64,000 nt of DNA from Rhizoctonia solani (Eukaryota; Basidiomycota; Agaricomycetes; Cantharellales; Ceratobasidiaceae): positions 682,001 through 746,000 of the forward strand of contig NC_057380.1 in assembly GCF_016906535.1 (NCBI RefSeq), given 5' to 3'. The notes below the pieces were generated by a model. It saw only the letters and a program-made list of their open reading frames with translations. It was not told where the DNA came from and made no database searches. A program made the position numbers and the translations under genes. Below are positions 1-10,902 of the stretch, one piece after another (position 1 is the first letter of the stretch; every line of letters starts with the position of its first letter).

Positions 1-779
1 GCGCAAGATTAAAGCGAAAACATACAATGCAATTGTGGCTTATAGAACTCTCAGCTCAATTAAATCTTCATCTTCTCTGAAGTTCTTCAAGGCTCTACGA
101 TAAGGCAACTTGACCCTGAGGTGTTCCAGAGGATGCTGGATATGTTCGGAGATGTTTGCTCCAGAGCGCTCTTGAGAATTCTGGAGTTAAGTGGTCCTTT
201 TGGAGGAGTAGAGGATTTTGTTGAGAGGATGATCGGAATATGTTCACGGGGACTCAAATATACGAGCCCAGTTTCATGAGCATGTCATATGGTTCACATT
301 CAACCAGGATTGGGAGAGGGTCCAGCTTGTGGCACTCGTATCTTTGTGAACTCTCCGGGAGCCTCCGAATATTTTCAATACTTAACAGAGTGTATAGATA
401 TATGCATTTTTATTGATAAAGCTGCACGTGAAATATATAACGTATGTACGCTATTATAGCCCACCCCCTCCAGCCCTTACGGGCCCTACCTTAGTTGAGC
501 ATTATCGCACCTATAACCCGGCCTGGTTGCCCTTTCTTTCTCTGACCGTGCTACCTGCTATGTATTAGGTGTGCGTCTCGCCTGTACTGTTCTCTCTCGT
601 TCTTTCTACCTCGCAATCGTGTCGTGTCGTAGCATCTCAAGGCTCAGCTCTTTGTGAGCGGTTTGCCTAGTTTGCATGCAGCTCCCGTATTGTTTATATA
701 TGAACATTAAGTAAAAGGAAAGGCCCCAAGTGAGATAGCCCCAAGAACACAAACCTTAATATTGAGGCGGAACGTGCAA

Positions 780-1494
780 TTCACTCTAATGAATCAGCCC
801 CGGGAGCACTGGTACGCTGTACAGGATCCGCCGGAGCTCATTGAACTACCGTTCTGGGGAATGACAAATGATCATGTCACAATAAAGTTTCTCGTTTGTC
901 ATATAATTCTTGAGGACGATCATCCGACAAGCTGAACCTTGCGGAGCTGTGGAGTCTCGATTTGCTAGACACTTGGTCGAGTCACTTCACCTTTCAATCT
1001 ATGTATCGTATTAATATGATTGCCTACAGTAGCTTAGTAGTAGATTTAGTCTCAGCGGGAAGCCGTCAATCGTCCTGCTTAATATATCTAAAATAATGAG
1101 TCTGATCATGACCTCGTTGCTGTATGAGCACTTGGGACCCAACAGACTCGACAGACTTGACATATTAATATTCAATGTGACTCTGCTCCCTGGCGCTCGA
1201 GGTATTTGCCATACATGCTGCGAAACTCTGCTCAAGATTGGCAAACTGCAGAATAACGTGAACGGATGGACGACAGACCACAAGCCAGAATTCCATCTGC
1301 TCCACAAAGTGTTTCTAAGGATACCTTGGCATTCCATCACTGATTATGTTATCACAGGCTTCCGCAGTACCGCTGTTCTGCAGCTCTAGAGACGCACGGA
1401 CCAGGTAAACATTCACATGAATACCATATATATGCACTGCTATCTGATTGGTGGTTTGATTGATCCTGTCATGGTAGAGCATAGGATCGACGGT
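780..1494. repeat. Duplicated 5' flank of the P450 paralogs, copy 1
   Basis: This non-coding stretch upstream of the first P450 is recognisably the same sequence as about 25010-25890 upstream of the third P450. Shared landmarks in the same order are the ccgcaggagctcat-type block, the atgatcatgtcac/ataaagttt block, the 'tgctccctggcgctcgaggt' type block and the final stretch ending in the start codon. It is therefore the promoter side of an ancient segmental duplication. Positions 1-779 hold nothing I can assign. Confidence 0.7.
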
Positions 1495-3733
1495 ATGACT
1501 TATACAAGCTTGACTTACGATTGTGTTTATGTTTCGCTATCCGTGCTGCTCCTTGCGCTGATCCACCGATGGTGGGCCACTACCCAAGCCGGTGGACGAC
1601 GCCCGCCTTCTCCAATGTCTTTCTCAATAGTGGGGAACCTATTCGCGATACCTCCCGGTCTGGAACACATAGCTTATATGAAGCTTGGCAAGCAGCTAAA
1701 CAGTTGAGCGTGTGTATTACCCAATACTGACTCAAAGAACGCTAACCACGAGCAGGCGACATCATCTCTCTGAAGCTGTTTGGCTACGATTTTATCGTGC
1801 TGAACTCGTTCCGTGCCGCAGCAGATATGCTTGACAAAAGATCTAGCGTATACTCGGATCGACTGAATACGCCAATGGTGCAGGATCCCACCTTGTATGT
1901 CGAAATGAACAAATGAAGTAAAGTGTCCGGAGCTGAACAAGTCAAATTTGACTGTAGATTAGACTGGAGCAGTAACTCCGCCCTTTTAAGATACGGTGAC
2001 CTATGGAGAAGTCACCGCCGAATGATGAACAACTGGCTCAACGCACGCGCAGTTATTCAATTCCATCCCATACAAGAGCAGCACATTCAGCCACTCCTTC
2101 GTCGGCTGGCTTGCATCGTAGACGACCCACATCCTTTTGAGAAGATAAAGGACAGTCTTTTTACGTGAGTCTTGTTTTAATATAATTATCCTATGTTACT
2201 ATTGCCACGATATTACATATAGTAACACAGCCTCATCAATGCTTCAGCTAGCGTACGGGTACACTCTACAAGGAGACGATGATCTAGTGTTTCGAGGTCT
2301 CCGGCAGAGTAGTGAACATTATAGTGGCGGGAATGTTTACAAGTAAGCTCCTCGGTCGCAGGCTCGGAAGTACGCCAACACAAAAGATTTGCAGACTTCC
2401 TTGTCAATGTGTTCCCTCTTTTGTCTTATGTTCCGCACTGGCTTCCTGGCGCCAGCTGGAAAAGGACCGCGTACAGGTGGAGGCAATTAAAGGAGCAGGC
2501 TCTATCCGCACCGTACGAATGGACAAAAGCTCAGATTGTACGTATGAAACTAGCGTAGTGCGTCATAACCTGCCTGTGTATTGATGGCATCATGATTATG
2601 GGCAGGCCTCTGGGACCGCAGAACCCTCTATTTGGGTGCGCTTTTACAAAGCCCGGACCTCTCATTTACAGGAAGATGAGAAAGAGAGAAATCTGAAAGA
2701 AGTCGCACAGGCTATTGTTACTGGTGCGCTTTTCATATGAAACAAAGGCAAACAAATACTAACCTGCATTTTAGGCGGAACTGAGACGGTAAAGGTATTG
2801 AGTATCATTGAAGTCCAAAAGCTCACTGGCATGAAATCTGCCCAGACTTCGACAGCGCTCGTCGCCTTCGTTGCAGCAATGGTCCTGAACCCGGATGTGC
2901 AACTAAAAGCCCAAAAGGAACTAGACACTGTCCTCGGACCCACTTCGCTTCCCACAATGTCTGATCGCGAGCGACTTCCTTATATGCGAAAGCTTATTCA
3001 AGAGGTACTGAGGTGGCAGCCAGTGGCCCCAACAGGTGTGCAACTATTCATCATATTCAAATGTCACAAAATCATATCTCATGAATGGTTACACATCTCA
3101 GCTATTCCACATGCATGCTGGCGAGATGATAACTACGAAGGGTATAACATCAGAAAGGGCACAGTCGTGTAAGCTTTGGCCTGAAACACAGTGGACTGAG
3201 TGCAGCTTACGAGCAATGAATCATCCAGCATCGGGAATGTTTGGTTGGTCTCTAGACTGTTGTCGGAATCTCTCACTCACAGATGCACCAGGGCGATCAC
3301 GCGGGACGAAAAGATATACAAGGATCCTGAAGCTTTTAATCCAGACAGGTTTCAGGATCCGGACGTGCCACATGCACCAGCCTTTGGTTGGGGGAGACGG
3401 TATGTTCTCTTGTTTTACATAGTCCTGGGCATTGTACATTTGCTATCTATCATGTGTAGTAAATGCCCTGGAGTCTATTTCGCGGAGGCATCGCTGTTCA
3501 TTACGATAGCATCACTGCTTGCTACATTTACTTTCTCGAAGAAGAAAGGACCGGACGGACGAGAGATCATTCCCAAGATTGAAAACATATCGAACGCGAT
3601 CGTAACGTAAGTAGATTCATGTTTATATCAAATTAAGTTACTCACTCTGAAGACACAAACTAGGGAATTGAAGCCTTTCGATTTCGAGTTGAAGCTTCGG
3701 TCACTTGACCACGGGCAGCTAATATCGGAGTAA
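1495..3733 (+). pseudogene. Cytochrome P450 (O-methylsterigmatocystin oxidoreductase-like), paralog 1; single net frameshift
   Basis: Microsomal P450 monooxygenase; the family oxidises small lipophilic substrates, here unknown. ATG 1495 is chosen because it aligns with ATG 25891 of paralog 3; ATG 1417 is an in-frame alternative. A membrane anchor (VSLSVLLLALI) precedes the PPSP hinge. Exons: 1495-1702, 1756-1894, 1958-2164, 2223-2342, 2395 onward. C-helix WRSHRR, I-helix GGTET on a 14-nt exon (2775-2788), K-helix EVLR, FNPDRF, and heme loop FGWGRR/KCPG split by an intron are all visible. It ends with LDHGQLISE and stop at 3731-3733. Between 2281 and 2330 the sequence is 2 nt shorter than paralog 3, which puts the exon ending at 2342 out of phase with the next. 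A 1-nt and a 5-nt deletion near 2630-2665 cancel each other. The usual AGTDT acid is Glu. Family is certain; loss of function is inferred. Confidence 0.8.
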
Positions 3734-3962
3734 AAATACTAAATGTCAAACAGAATGCCGTCCGTTGTAACCCCTGGATGAACCAACAATATAAATGAGC
3801 TGCGTTGTGTGGTCTAAATCTGGCGTACGCGATGTCGCAACTGCGCAAACGTCAACTCACACTTGAAGAGATACAAGTAATAAGATAAACCCAGTGGTTG
3901 GACGCACGCTGTGCGGGAGTGGCAGCGTTGTGTTTTGGAATTTGGACAACCACGGTAGTCCA
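3654..3962. repeat. 3' end of P450 paralog 1, shared with paralog 2
   Basis: From the last exon into the 3' flank, 3654-3831 is base-for-base identical to 12813-12990, although the upstream coding exons of the two genes differ clearly. Similarity then continues at a lower level (3838-3962 with 13221-13330) after a MITE present only in the second copy. Identity confined to the tail suggests gene conversion or a more recent secondary exchange. Confidence 0.8.
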
Positions 3963-5129
3963 CTTCGTTTCGAGCACCCTGCATTTGTCTGGATCCATGC
4001 GCTCGTTAAAGATACCCTTAATGTTACGACTAATTTCCAGCGGTGATAATCTTTTCTTCATCTCCTCTGGAGCTCCATGCAAGAAACAGAAGACAAAACG
4101 TACCGTATGATTATCCGCACATTTTGTCTTGATAGGGTAGTTTCGAGCTTGTTTAGGTTTCGATATGGGGTTCGGGTTGTCTTTGATTATTTGCACAAAT
4201 ATCTTCTTTTTGTTAGTATTGGTGCTTTTTGTTGAACTGAGATGAGATTGCTGTATTTTCGGGTGTGCCAGCATCGAGGGTGGTTTTCCTTGTTCAATAC
4301 TTTCGGCTTGCTTCGCCAGTCCCTCCAGTCCTGTCTGCATGGCTTTTTGCATGGCCTAAATTGCTCGTAGTACCTACGTAGAGTTAGCGTTCGGCTCGAC
4401 TATTGTGTCGTTACAAGTATAGTTCTCATGTTCGGTATTGGTAATGGCGTCTTGCATACTAGCATCTTCCATTTCAGTATTTTCGTCGTCCTTCCTATGC
4501 TGTGCATTGTTTTAACTGGACGCGCATTTTTAAACTTACCTGCATGATTCCGGACCATGCGGGACATCATGTCGCAAGTTTCACCCCTAGCCTTAGATAT
4601 AGACTTGCCGTGATGTCCCACCTCGTCTATAATAAGGTAAAAGGTCTCGAAAACATTTTCCAAAATATCTGCTAACGTCCGGAAGTTTTTTTTTCGCCAG
4701 TTTCACTTGGATCAATAATGCGGGCGAGGTCGAACTTGGTGTTTTCGAACGTTTTGACTTGTTGGAGTTCAAGCTCGTCGTGGAGGATTTATTGTGTACT
4801 TTTCATATTTAATAGTGCAATGGGGGCGTTGGACCTGTCGCTTATTCATCGCGTACCTCTTGTGTATTGAGGCGGCTGTCGTCTGTATCTTGGTTAGCAG
4901 CTGTGGGGTCATCGCACCTGAGTTCTAATCCATGCTCCGTCACGTGTGCGCCAGCGCTGGCGCATTCGTCGAATTCCCAACTTTCCGATGCAATGTTCTC
5001 TGCCGCTATTACCTGAAGCACGTCTATAGTAAACCATTTTCTGTTGGGCGGAGGAACTGGCTCTGTTCCCACCACTGACATCGAACCATCGTCATTTCTA
5101 AATTTCTTGGAGAGAGTTTGAACAGTCAC
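3963..5129 (-). mobile_element. Degenerate LINE-type retrotransposon ORF1 remnant
   Basis: The shared 3' flank of the P450s stops abruptly at about 3962, and unrelated sequence follows. On the minus strand it holds broken open frames: 4842-5129, 4400-4663 and 3852-4352. The last contains VRFVFCFLHGAPEEMKKRL, then SPLEISRNIKGIF and TKWTTVVVQIP. That spacing resembles the conserved end of ORF1 (gag-like) proteins of basidiomycete LINEs: a VRFV-x-F strand, a PPEE-like turn, an LSP helix and a KWT strand. No reverse transcriptase is present, so this is a fragment. Family recognition is from memory of the pattern and is moderate. Confidence 0.45.
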
Positions 5130-5369
5130 TCCTAGGCTGCGATCGAGTCACTTTAGTACCATCGGTGTTTTTGGTTGGCTTGTAGGGTTGTCCGGTATCT
5201 TGTGGTATGGTGGTGGTTGGCGTCGCGTGATTAGTTCAGGCTCTAACTCCGAGGTGTATCATTATCGTCTCTCGCTGTTGTTACGTTTTGCCCCACCCAT
5301 CATTCCTCTCTGTGGCTAGGAGTATTTCCACCTGATCTACAATCCGTTTTCCCTACTGTTTTCCTACCT

Positions 5370-5574
5370 CTCTACGCGGCCCCGAAAATCTCGGGAGCGC
5401 TCCGGGACTCGCCATTGTCGGCGAGCATTCCGGAGCGTTTGGTGTGACGCTCGGAAGTGCTCGTGGAGTGCCCAAGTGCTCACCGAGAAATCCGGATCGG
5501 TCGGATCTTAACGAGGAGGTTCCCAAAACCGGAGCACTCCATAGCGCTCCCGGGTGTTCGGGGCCTCCGTAGAG
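5370..5574. mobile_element. GC-rich MITE, family A, copy 1
   Basis: About 205 bp bounded by imperfect terminal inverted repeats: ctctacgcggccccgaa at the left, and the reverse complement of ttcggggcctccgtagag at the right. The inverted similarity continues inward through cgggagcgct. Two further copies lie at 13001-13220 and 13748-13941. It has no coding capacity. Target duplication could not be resolved. Confidence 0.75.
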
Positions 5575-6329
5575 CTAGCGCTTACCGCTACCAATGTGTC
5601 TATCATACACCTCATGTTTTGCGTGTTATATCTAACTGCTTTTATTACATATCCACAATCGATTCGGGATGGAGACGCAGAGCAGAATAATTGGGATATA
5701 CGCGGATAATTTTCTGCACACAAAGCACTGAGTGGTACATCATAACCAGTGGTGGAACTAAATTCAGCTTACCCAGAGTTCCGTCGTAAGCGACCCGCTA
5801 CTCTCATTATATGTTGTTCTCTTTATTTGTTTCTGGTATCAATTTAATCGTCTTGAGGTGTCAAATATATTCTGCGAACACTTTGGGGCTGTGGCCGGGA
5901 ACACGCGGAGGATCACGAGCCAGGCCTTTGACGTATAACTTGTGTCTAGACAAGCTGTAATATAGTGATTTTATTAGAAGTAGTGTGATGTGCCGGCAGT
6001 GAAAAGAAGAAGAATAAGCACTGTATGCCTGCTATGTATTATTGGATAACAGGCTAAGTTACATAGCAAAAAGGGGGGGTCTGATTGAAAAAAAAAAAAA
6101 AAACGTTGGTTCAGCCTCTATACGCCTCACTGCAGAAGCTCATAAACAACTGAGATATTGTGCATAAATATATGCAACTATTGGGGTTTGCCGGGGGCTG
6201 GCTTGTATGGGAATTTACCTGACAGAAGGCCACATTAGCGCACGAAGATTCATACTAAACAATGGCCACTGATGCTAACATATTTCTCCAATACTGAAAA
6301 TTAAAAAGTCAATCTGGACGTCTTCTAAG
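5575..6329. other. Intergenic, no gene seen
   Basis: No convincing open frame or RNA gene. It contains a G-run followed by a 16-nt poly-A tract (about 6088-6103), which could be the tail of an old retro-insertion but lacks other hallmarks. Confidence 0.5.
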
Positions 6330-9300
6330 TCACATCAAGTGGTATCGCTTACAATTATCCTGCGTTATATCGTCCCGGTATGAAGCCAGCCTAGGCTTTA
6401 TAACGTGTTCACCAACTAATTCTTCCAATGCCTTGAAAACGTAGCTGTTTCCGATGTAATTTGTAGTTATGATATCGACAAACTTGTCTTTAGATAAATC
6501 GTCCTGAAAATTCTTGCGCCAGAAGTAAACCGGATACATATTTGTCGCGTCGAATTCAACTTGAGGGACGTTCAAGTGAAGAATGTCGTCGCCAGGTCCT
6601 TCACATTCCTGGAAGATACGTCAATCCTAATTGTAGGTATCCAGCACAAGTTATACATACATCTTGAGTCTTTCGTCCATATGTGAGTTCATCTTCCTCG
6701 GGGTTGGGGTTGGGGTTGATTGGCGGAAGTTCAAAACGAGATTGATAACGATCTACGTTCGTGCCAATTATCTTGGTATCGGACTTGTACGAGCGCTCGA
6801 ACTTTTTCGAACCTTTCTTTTGCTCCCGCTCGTCTTTTTCCATTTCTTCCTTCTCTCTCTTTGCATCATCGTTTGCTTTTGTTATCTGAAGCTCTCGCAC
6901 TTTGTCTTTGATTTGTCCGCTATGGTACGACGAACGGTTGCATAAAGGAAGGGGCTTCTGTCATCAGGACTAATGGCATCTGTGAACATAGGTATCAGCG
7001 TTTGAATGATATGAAGCAAAAATCACTTACACAAGTCAGCCTTTGTGAATGGACCCCTATAGATGTCACCTCGTAAGATCCCCAGTTGCTAAAGAATAGC
7101 CAGTGTTCAGATTCAGGCTTGATAAGGGTGGTTTCCACAGCCTGTTCGGCAAAGATCATCGGTTAATCTAGCGGCCAGCTTAACCAGAATACTACTTACA
7201 TCCAAATAAAGAAAATAAGCTATTCTTGTTTTGATTTGTATCCCCTTCTTTGCTTCCAGTGACCCCGTCTTCGACCCAGGTATTACGATCAAGATAGTAA
7301 TCTAGACATATTAACGCCAGTTGAAATCGAAACAAAGAGCTGCCTAATAATGCTCACTCACCCGAATCAAGCTGTCCAAATACCTTGTTCAAGGCCTCGT
7401 TTTCCTCCATCTTCTGAATAAAGCGTGTTATGTTTCTCCCCTGGGGGGTAAAGAAGTCATAAGTCTTGTCGGTATGGAACTGCAAGACAAGTAAGTTGGT
7501 ATCCTTACGGTGTATAGAGTAAAGATAATGTACCATATAAGTCGCAAGGTTATTATCCAGGTAGCGGCGGTTAAATTTTAAGTCCTCAGACTCTGTGTTG
7601 CCGTCAAGCATAACACTCATCCAACCAACAGTATCAAAATAGTGGCCGCTCTGAAGCAGCATTGAACGCTTGGAGCCATATTCGTTTCGGATTATTTTAC
7701 ACCAGCGTTTGTGAGAATGGCCTACAAAAACGTTAATTATCGAACACTTCCAGGTCCACAGTACAAACCGGTAAATATCATTATTGGTGTAAGCGGATGT
7801 TGTTCGCGGATAGCTTCATAAATGAGCATGACTGAGATGGGAATCAGGTGTGTAGAGCTTTTTGTACTGGACAAAGCGTACTGTTATCCCTGCGTGTTGG
7901 CTAAGAACTCAATTTAAGTATATATTAATTGAGAATAATAGGGTTGACACACCCTTTCGGGATTGGGATCCACGTGGCCTAAGAGCACAAAAACATCCGT
8001 GTCTTTTGCAGAAGCAATGGCCGTCTTGAACTGAACCGGATAGCACAACCATTGTTAGTCCTTTGTCTTTTTTGCGGCGAGTTCAGAATAAACTTACCCA
8101 CTCATTTTCGATCATTTTGTTGATAGGTTCAATTTTAATGGTCTCTGGTGTGCCTGGGTGTGCTTGTTTGAAAATTATAGTTATTTAATCAGGCGATCAA
8201 CACTCACTTGAGACCTAGTAACCACGCCAAATGCCATCATCCGCCTCCTAGCCGGGTGTTAGAGAACAGAGAAATCGCAGGACTGGGGCTCAGAACTTAC
8301 CCATTGTCGGTCGTCCACTTCCGGAAGTTCGCTGGATCTACAGTTAGCCCTTCTTAATCAGTACAAAATGACGCATTTACCTCCTAAATGATCTTCGCCT
8401 GTCAATAGCTCAGTTCAAGCATATATCCTTGAAATGTAATGCTAATTACCTTCTCCAGGTTTAACTTTTGTAATATAGACGTTACTTGTGAGATACTTTT
8501 CTCCCCATAAAGGTTTCAGGGTATTTATTCTATCACAATGATTAGAATTTCATAGACAGAGCAGTGGATTTATAGAATATTCTTACGTGAAGTCTACTAC
8601 CGCAGCTAGAAAAGTAGTCATTTATATCTTACGGTAGTTTGGCAAGATGGGGATATGCTCACGATTTCTGAGGTCATGACTAATAATTCATTAGATTCTG
8701 GCCTATCACCAACTTGCAGTACTCACTTTCCAGGGACCACCAGATCGTAGCCCATATCATAATATAACAAGGAAGCATCCTGGCCATTGGCCTTTTTAGG
8801 GTCAAAAATATGGTCAGTCAAACCATGGCCAATGCGTCGATCGCCAGTATCAATGAGCAATAGATCGGACTTCTTTGTCTGGGTATAAGGTCAAAATAAG
8901 TAAGGATAATTTGGTGTAGAGCTATAACTGACCATGGCCTTCTGTCGCATATGTGTCACAAAAGAATAAAAATCCCCAAAATTGCCGCTAAATTAAGCAG
9001 TACCGGTAAGTGGACAGACAAAGATACTAAGAAAGTACATTACCTCCAACTCTTCTCGGGATAAACGTCCTTTGAGTGGCCAGATATCCACCCTGTACGG
9101 ACCGTGTAAGTTCAAGTGACCAACAAAAGTTTCAAAATAAAATTAATTCACCATGAATGTCAGTTGTATGAAGGACGTTCACTAAATCTTTGTGAGTGCA
9201 ACTGAGAAAGATTGGTCTAGACACATACCATCTCCCCATACCAGCTGCTGCGTTGGAGACGGAAGCTTAATTGTTGGGTCCCATGGATCTTGATGCAACG

Positions 9301-9355
9301 AAACAGGACTGGCGGTAGCCAGGCCCACCAAAATTCCAACCAGAACAGCCTTCAT
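6330..9355 (-). CDS. 5'-nucleotidase-like metallophosphoesterase, secreted or vacuolar
   Basis: Calcineurin-like phosphoesterase with a 5'-nucleotidase-type C-terminal domain, comparable to yeast vacuolar YHR202W. It probably hydrolyses nucleotides or related phosphoesters. The start at 9355 gives a signal peptide (MKAVLVGILVGLATA). The metal-binding motifs appear in order across a dozen or more exons: HTTDIHGW, DTGDRRIGHG, GNHDLR, LLGHVDP and TGHSHKRW. All junctions I checked keep frame, including a 30-nt exon encoding NVLHTTDIH. The C-terminal part (6601-6900) carries a Lys/Glu-rich low-complexity insert and a PNPNPEEDE tract before the final domain ending KRYHLM. The gene looks intact, unlike most of its neighbours. 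Substrate is not determinable here. Confidence 0.88.
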
Positions 9356-10250
9356 GGTTGATAGAACGAGAGTTATACATCATTAAAGCCTCAGAACTGG
9401 GCGTTTTATAGCTAGTAGAAGATCCACAGGTTTGTCCAGGAACAAGTGTCCATCAGGTAAGCGCCCAGATGTCAACCAAGAATAGATCAGGCGACAGCTA
9501 CTGAGGCTTACCGACCCGGGTATGATCAAGCAGGAACGAATTTGTCTTTCAAGTGAATTTGGATCAGACAATAATGGCCACACAGGTGGGCAAATTTTCT
9601 TCTCTCCTTTTGCCACCCCATGGATTCGATATTATGTTCTATGGAACGCATACAACTTAGGGACGGCCAAACAACCAGTGACACCCCTATGCGCAATTTG
9701 ACCTGGGGCCCCCAATTTGGTGCACGTAGAGTACAAGGTCACAGGGGCATCACCGGGTATGGCTCTAGAACTGACGGTCATGTTACTCCGACCACGGTTA
9801 CTCAGTGAGAGGGGCAGCAAATATGTGAAAGCCATAGAACAGACAGGCCCTCCTAAGTCCACCGGGGCGTTAATCCCGATCCCATAATCATACTGAACTA
9901 CACCACCATACTAAGTCAAGGTACTTGGGTCAGGTGCGAGGGCACTTACAGCTTTCCAGTTTAATTCGCATCAACTCAAGCCCGTGGCAGGGACATTTGT
10001 TTAGTTCAACGTCGTGTGGCACTGATAGCAGGCCTGAGGGGGGCAAGGTTAATGTCATGTGGCATTGTCAATAGAGACTCGATAAATCTGTGGGCCTACG
10101 TGGATGTCCCAATTTGAACGTTTCAAACTCGCTTGAGGACCCATACGTGAGTTTACTCTCAAAAACGCCGAACCCACCTGCCAGTCATGTTCCAGACCCC
10201 ACCGAGGAACTTCATTCGACATTCTTCGACGTGCATTCAGCTAACTCAGT
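9356..10250. other. Intergenic, no gene recognised
   Basis: Short open frames on both strands (for example 9383-9616 minus and 9620-9808 plus) show no recognisable domain or splice logic. The right end may hold further decayed sequence upstream of the SF3B3 fragment, but I could not align it. Confidence 0.4.
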
Positions 10251-10254
10251 GTGA

Positions 10255-10811
10255 CCTAAGACATTCTTCAAAATCGAGCTGGACAACAACGAATCCGCAT
10301 TCTCAGTCACGGTTGCTCCATTCATGGCCCGCGAGAACGAGTTGCTGTTGGTTGTTGGTACTGTCCGGGACACTCGCATTGTTCCTCGACAATACGCAAC
10401 TGGGTATTTGAGGACATATAAGAGCTTGGATGCTGGCAAGGGGCTGGAGCTGTTCCACCAGGTTTGTTGGTCAACTTTGGTTGACACATGCATGTGCTGA
10501 CTCGGTAATCTAGACCGAAGTGGACGATGTCCTGCTCGCGCTTCTTGGTACCAAGGGACGCTTGTGTGCTGGTGTTGGCAAGGCTCTTAGTATAGACGAG
10601 ATGAGCAAAAAGAAGCTGCTTCGGAAGTGTGAGAACAATGTACGTCATATCGTGTAATAACTGGTGACATAACCTTGTACCGGTCAAAGCTGTGGTTGAC
10701 AGTGACTTGTGCGAACGGTTCGCGATGCTTCCATCGACAAAATAGAAGAGCATTGCAGGGGAGTTGGACCGCACGGTTGGGGAGGTGCTTAAAAAGCTGG
10801 GAGGTTTATGA
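10255..10811 (+). pseudogene. Decayed fragment of splicing factor SF3B3 / RSE1
   Basis: SF3B3 (SF3b130, Rse1) is a beta-propeller scaffold of the U2 snRNP SF3b complex. Here only pieces remain: FFKIELDNNESAFSVTVAPF, then ELLLVVGTVRDTRIVPR, GYLRTYKSLD, LELFHQ. A GT-AG intron follows, then TEVDDVLLALLGTKGRL, AGVGKALSIDEMSKKKLLRK. The sequence then jumps across a missing segment to VKAVVDSDLCERFAMLPSTK, an in-frame TAG, and GELDRTVGEVLKKL near the natural C-terminus. Retention of an intron argues against a processed retrocopy, so a DNA-level duplication followed by deletion is likelier. The N-terminal two-thirds is absent. The functional gene must lie elsewhere because SF3b is essential. Confidence 0.8.
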
Positions 10812-10902
10812 GTAGCTGGAAGTGGGTTCTAAAGAAGCAAGTGTATGGGTGATCTGTACGTCGCTAAATATTAGTTTAGGCGTCTCATTATACCATCTCA
10901 AC

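Noticed and set aside
1096..1389. Open frames in the P450 5' flank (both strands).
   Set aside because: The duplicated flank at 25100-25800 does not preserve them, so they are chance frames in promoter sequence.
2343..2361. Three P450 paralogs each contain a 19-nt GT...CAG segment at the same site (2343-2361, 11536-11554, 26737-26755) whose removal restores frame in paralogs 2 and 3, suggesting ultrashort introns.
   Set aside because: A longer GT-AG intron of exactly 52 nt from the same donor also restores frame and joins to NFLVNVFP. Paralog 4 has a normal 53-nt intron at the homologous place and phase, joining to NFIVNVAP. The 19-nt reading is an arithmetic coincidence.
10322..10774. Minus-strand 150-codon open frame.
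   Set aside because: It is antisense to clear SF3B3 similarity on the plus strand.
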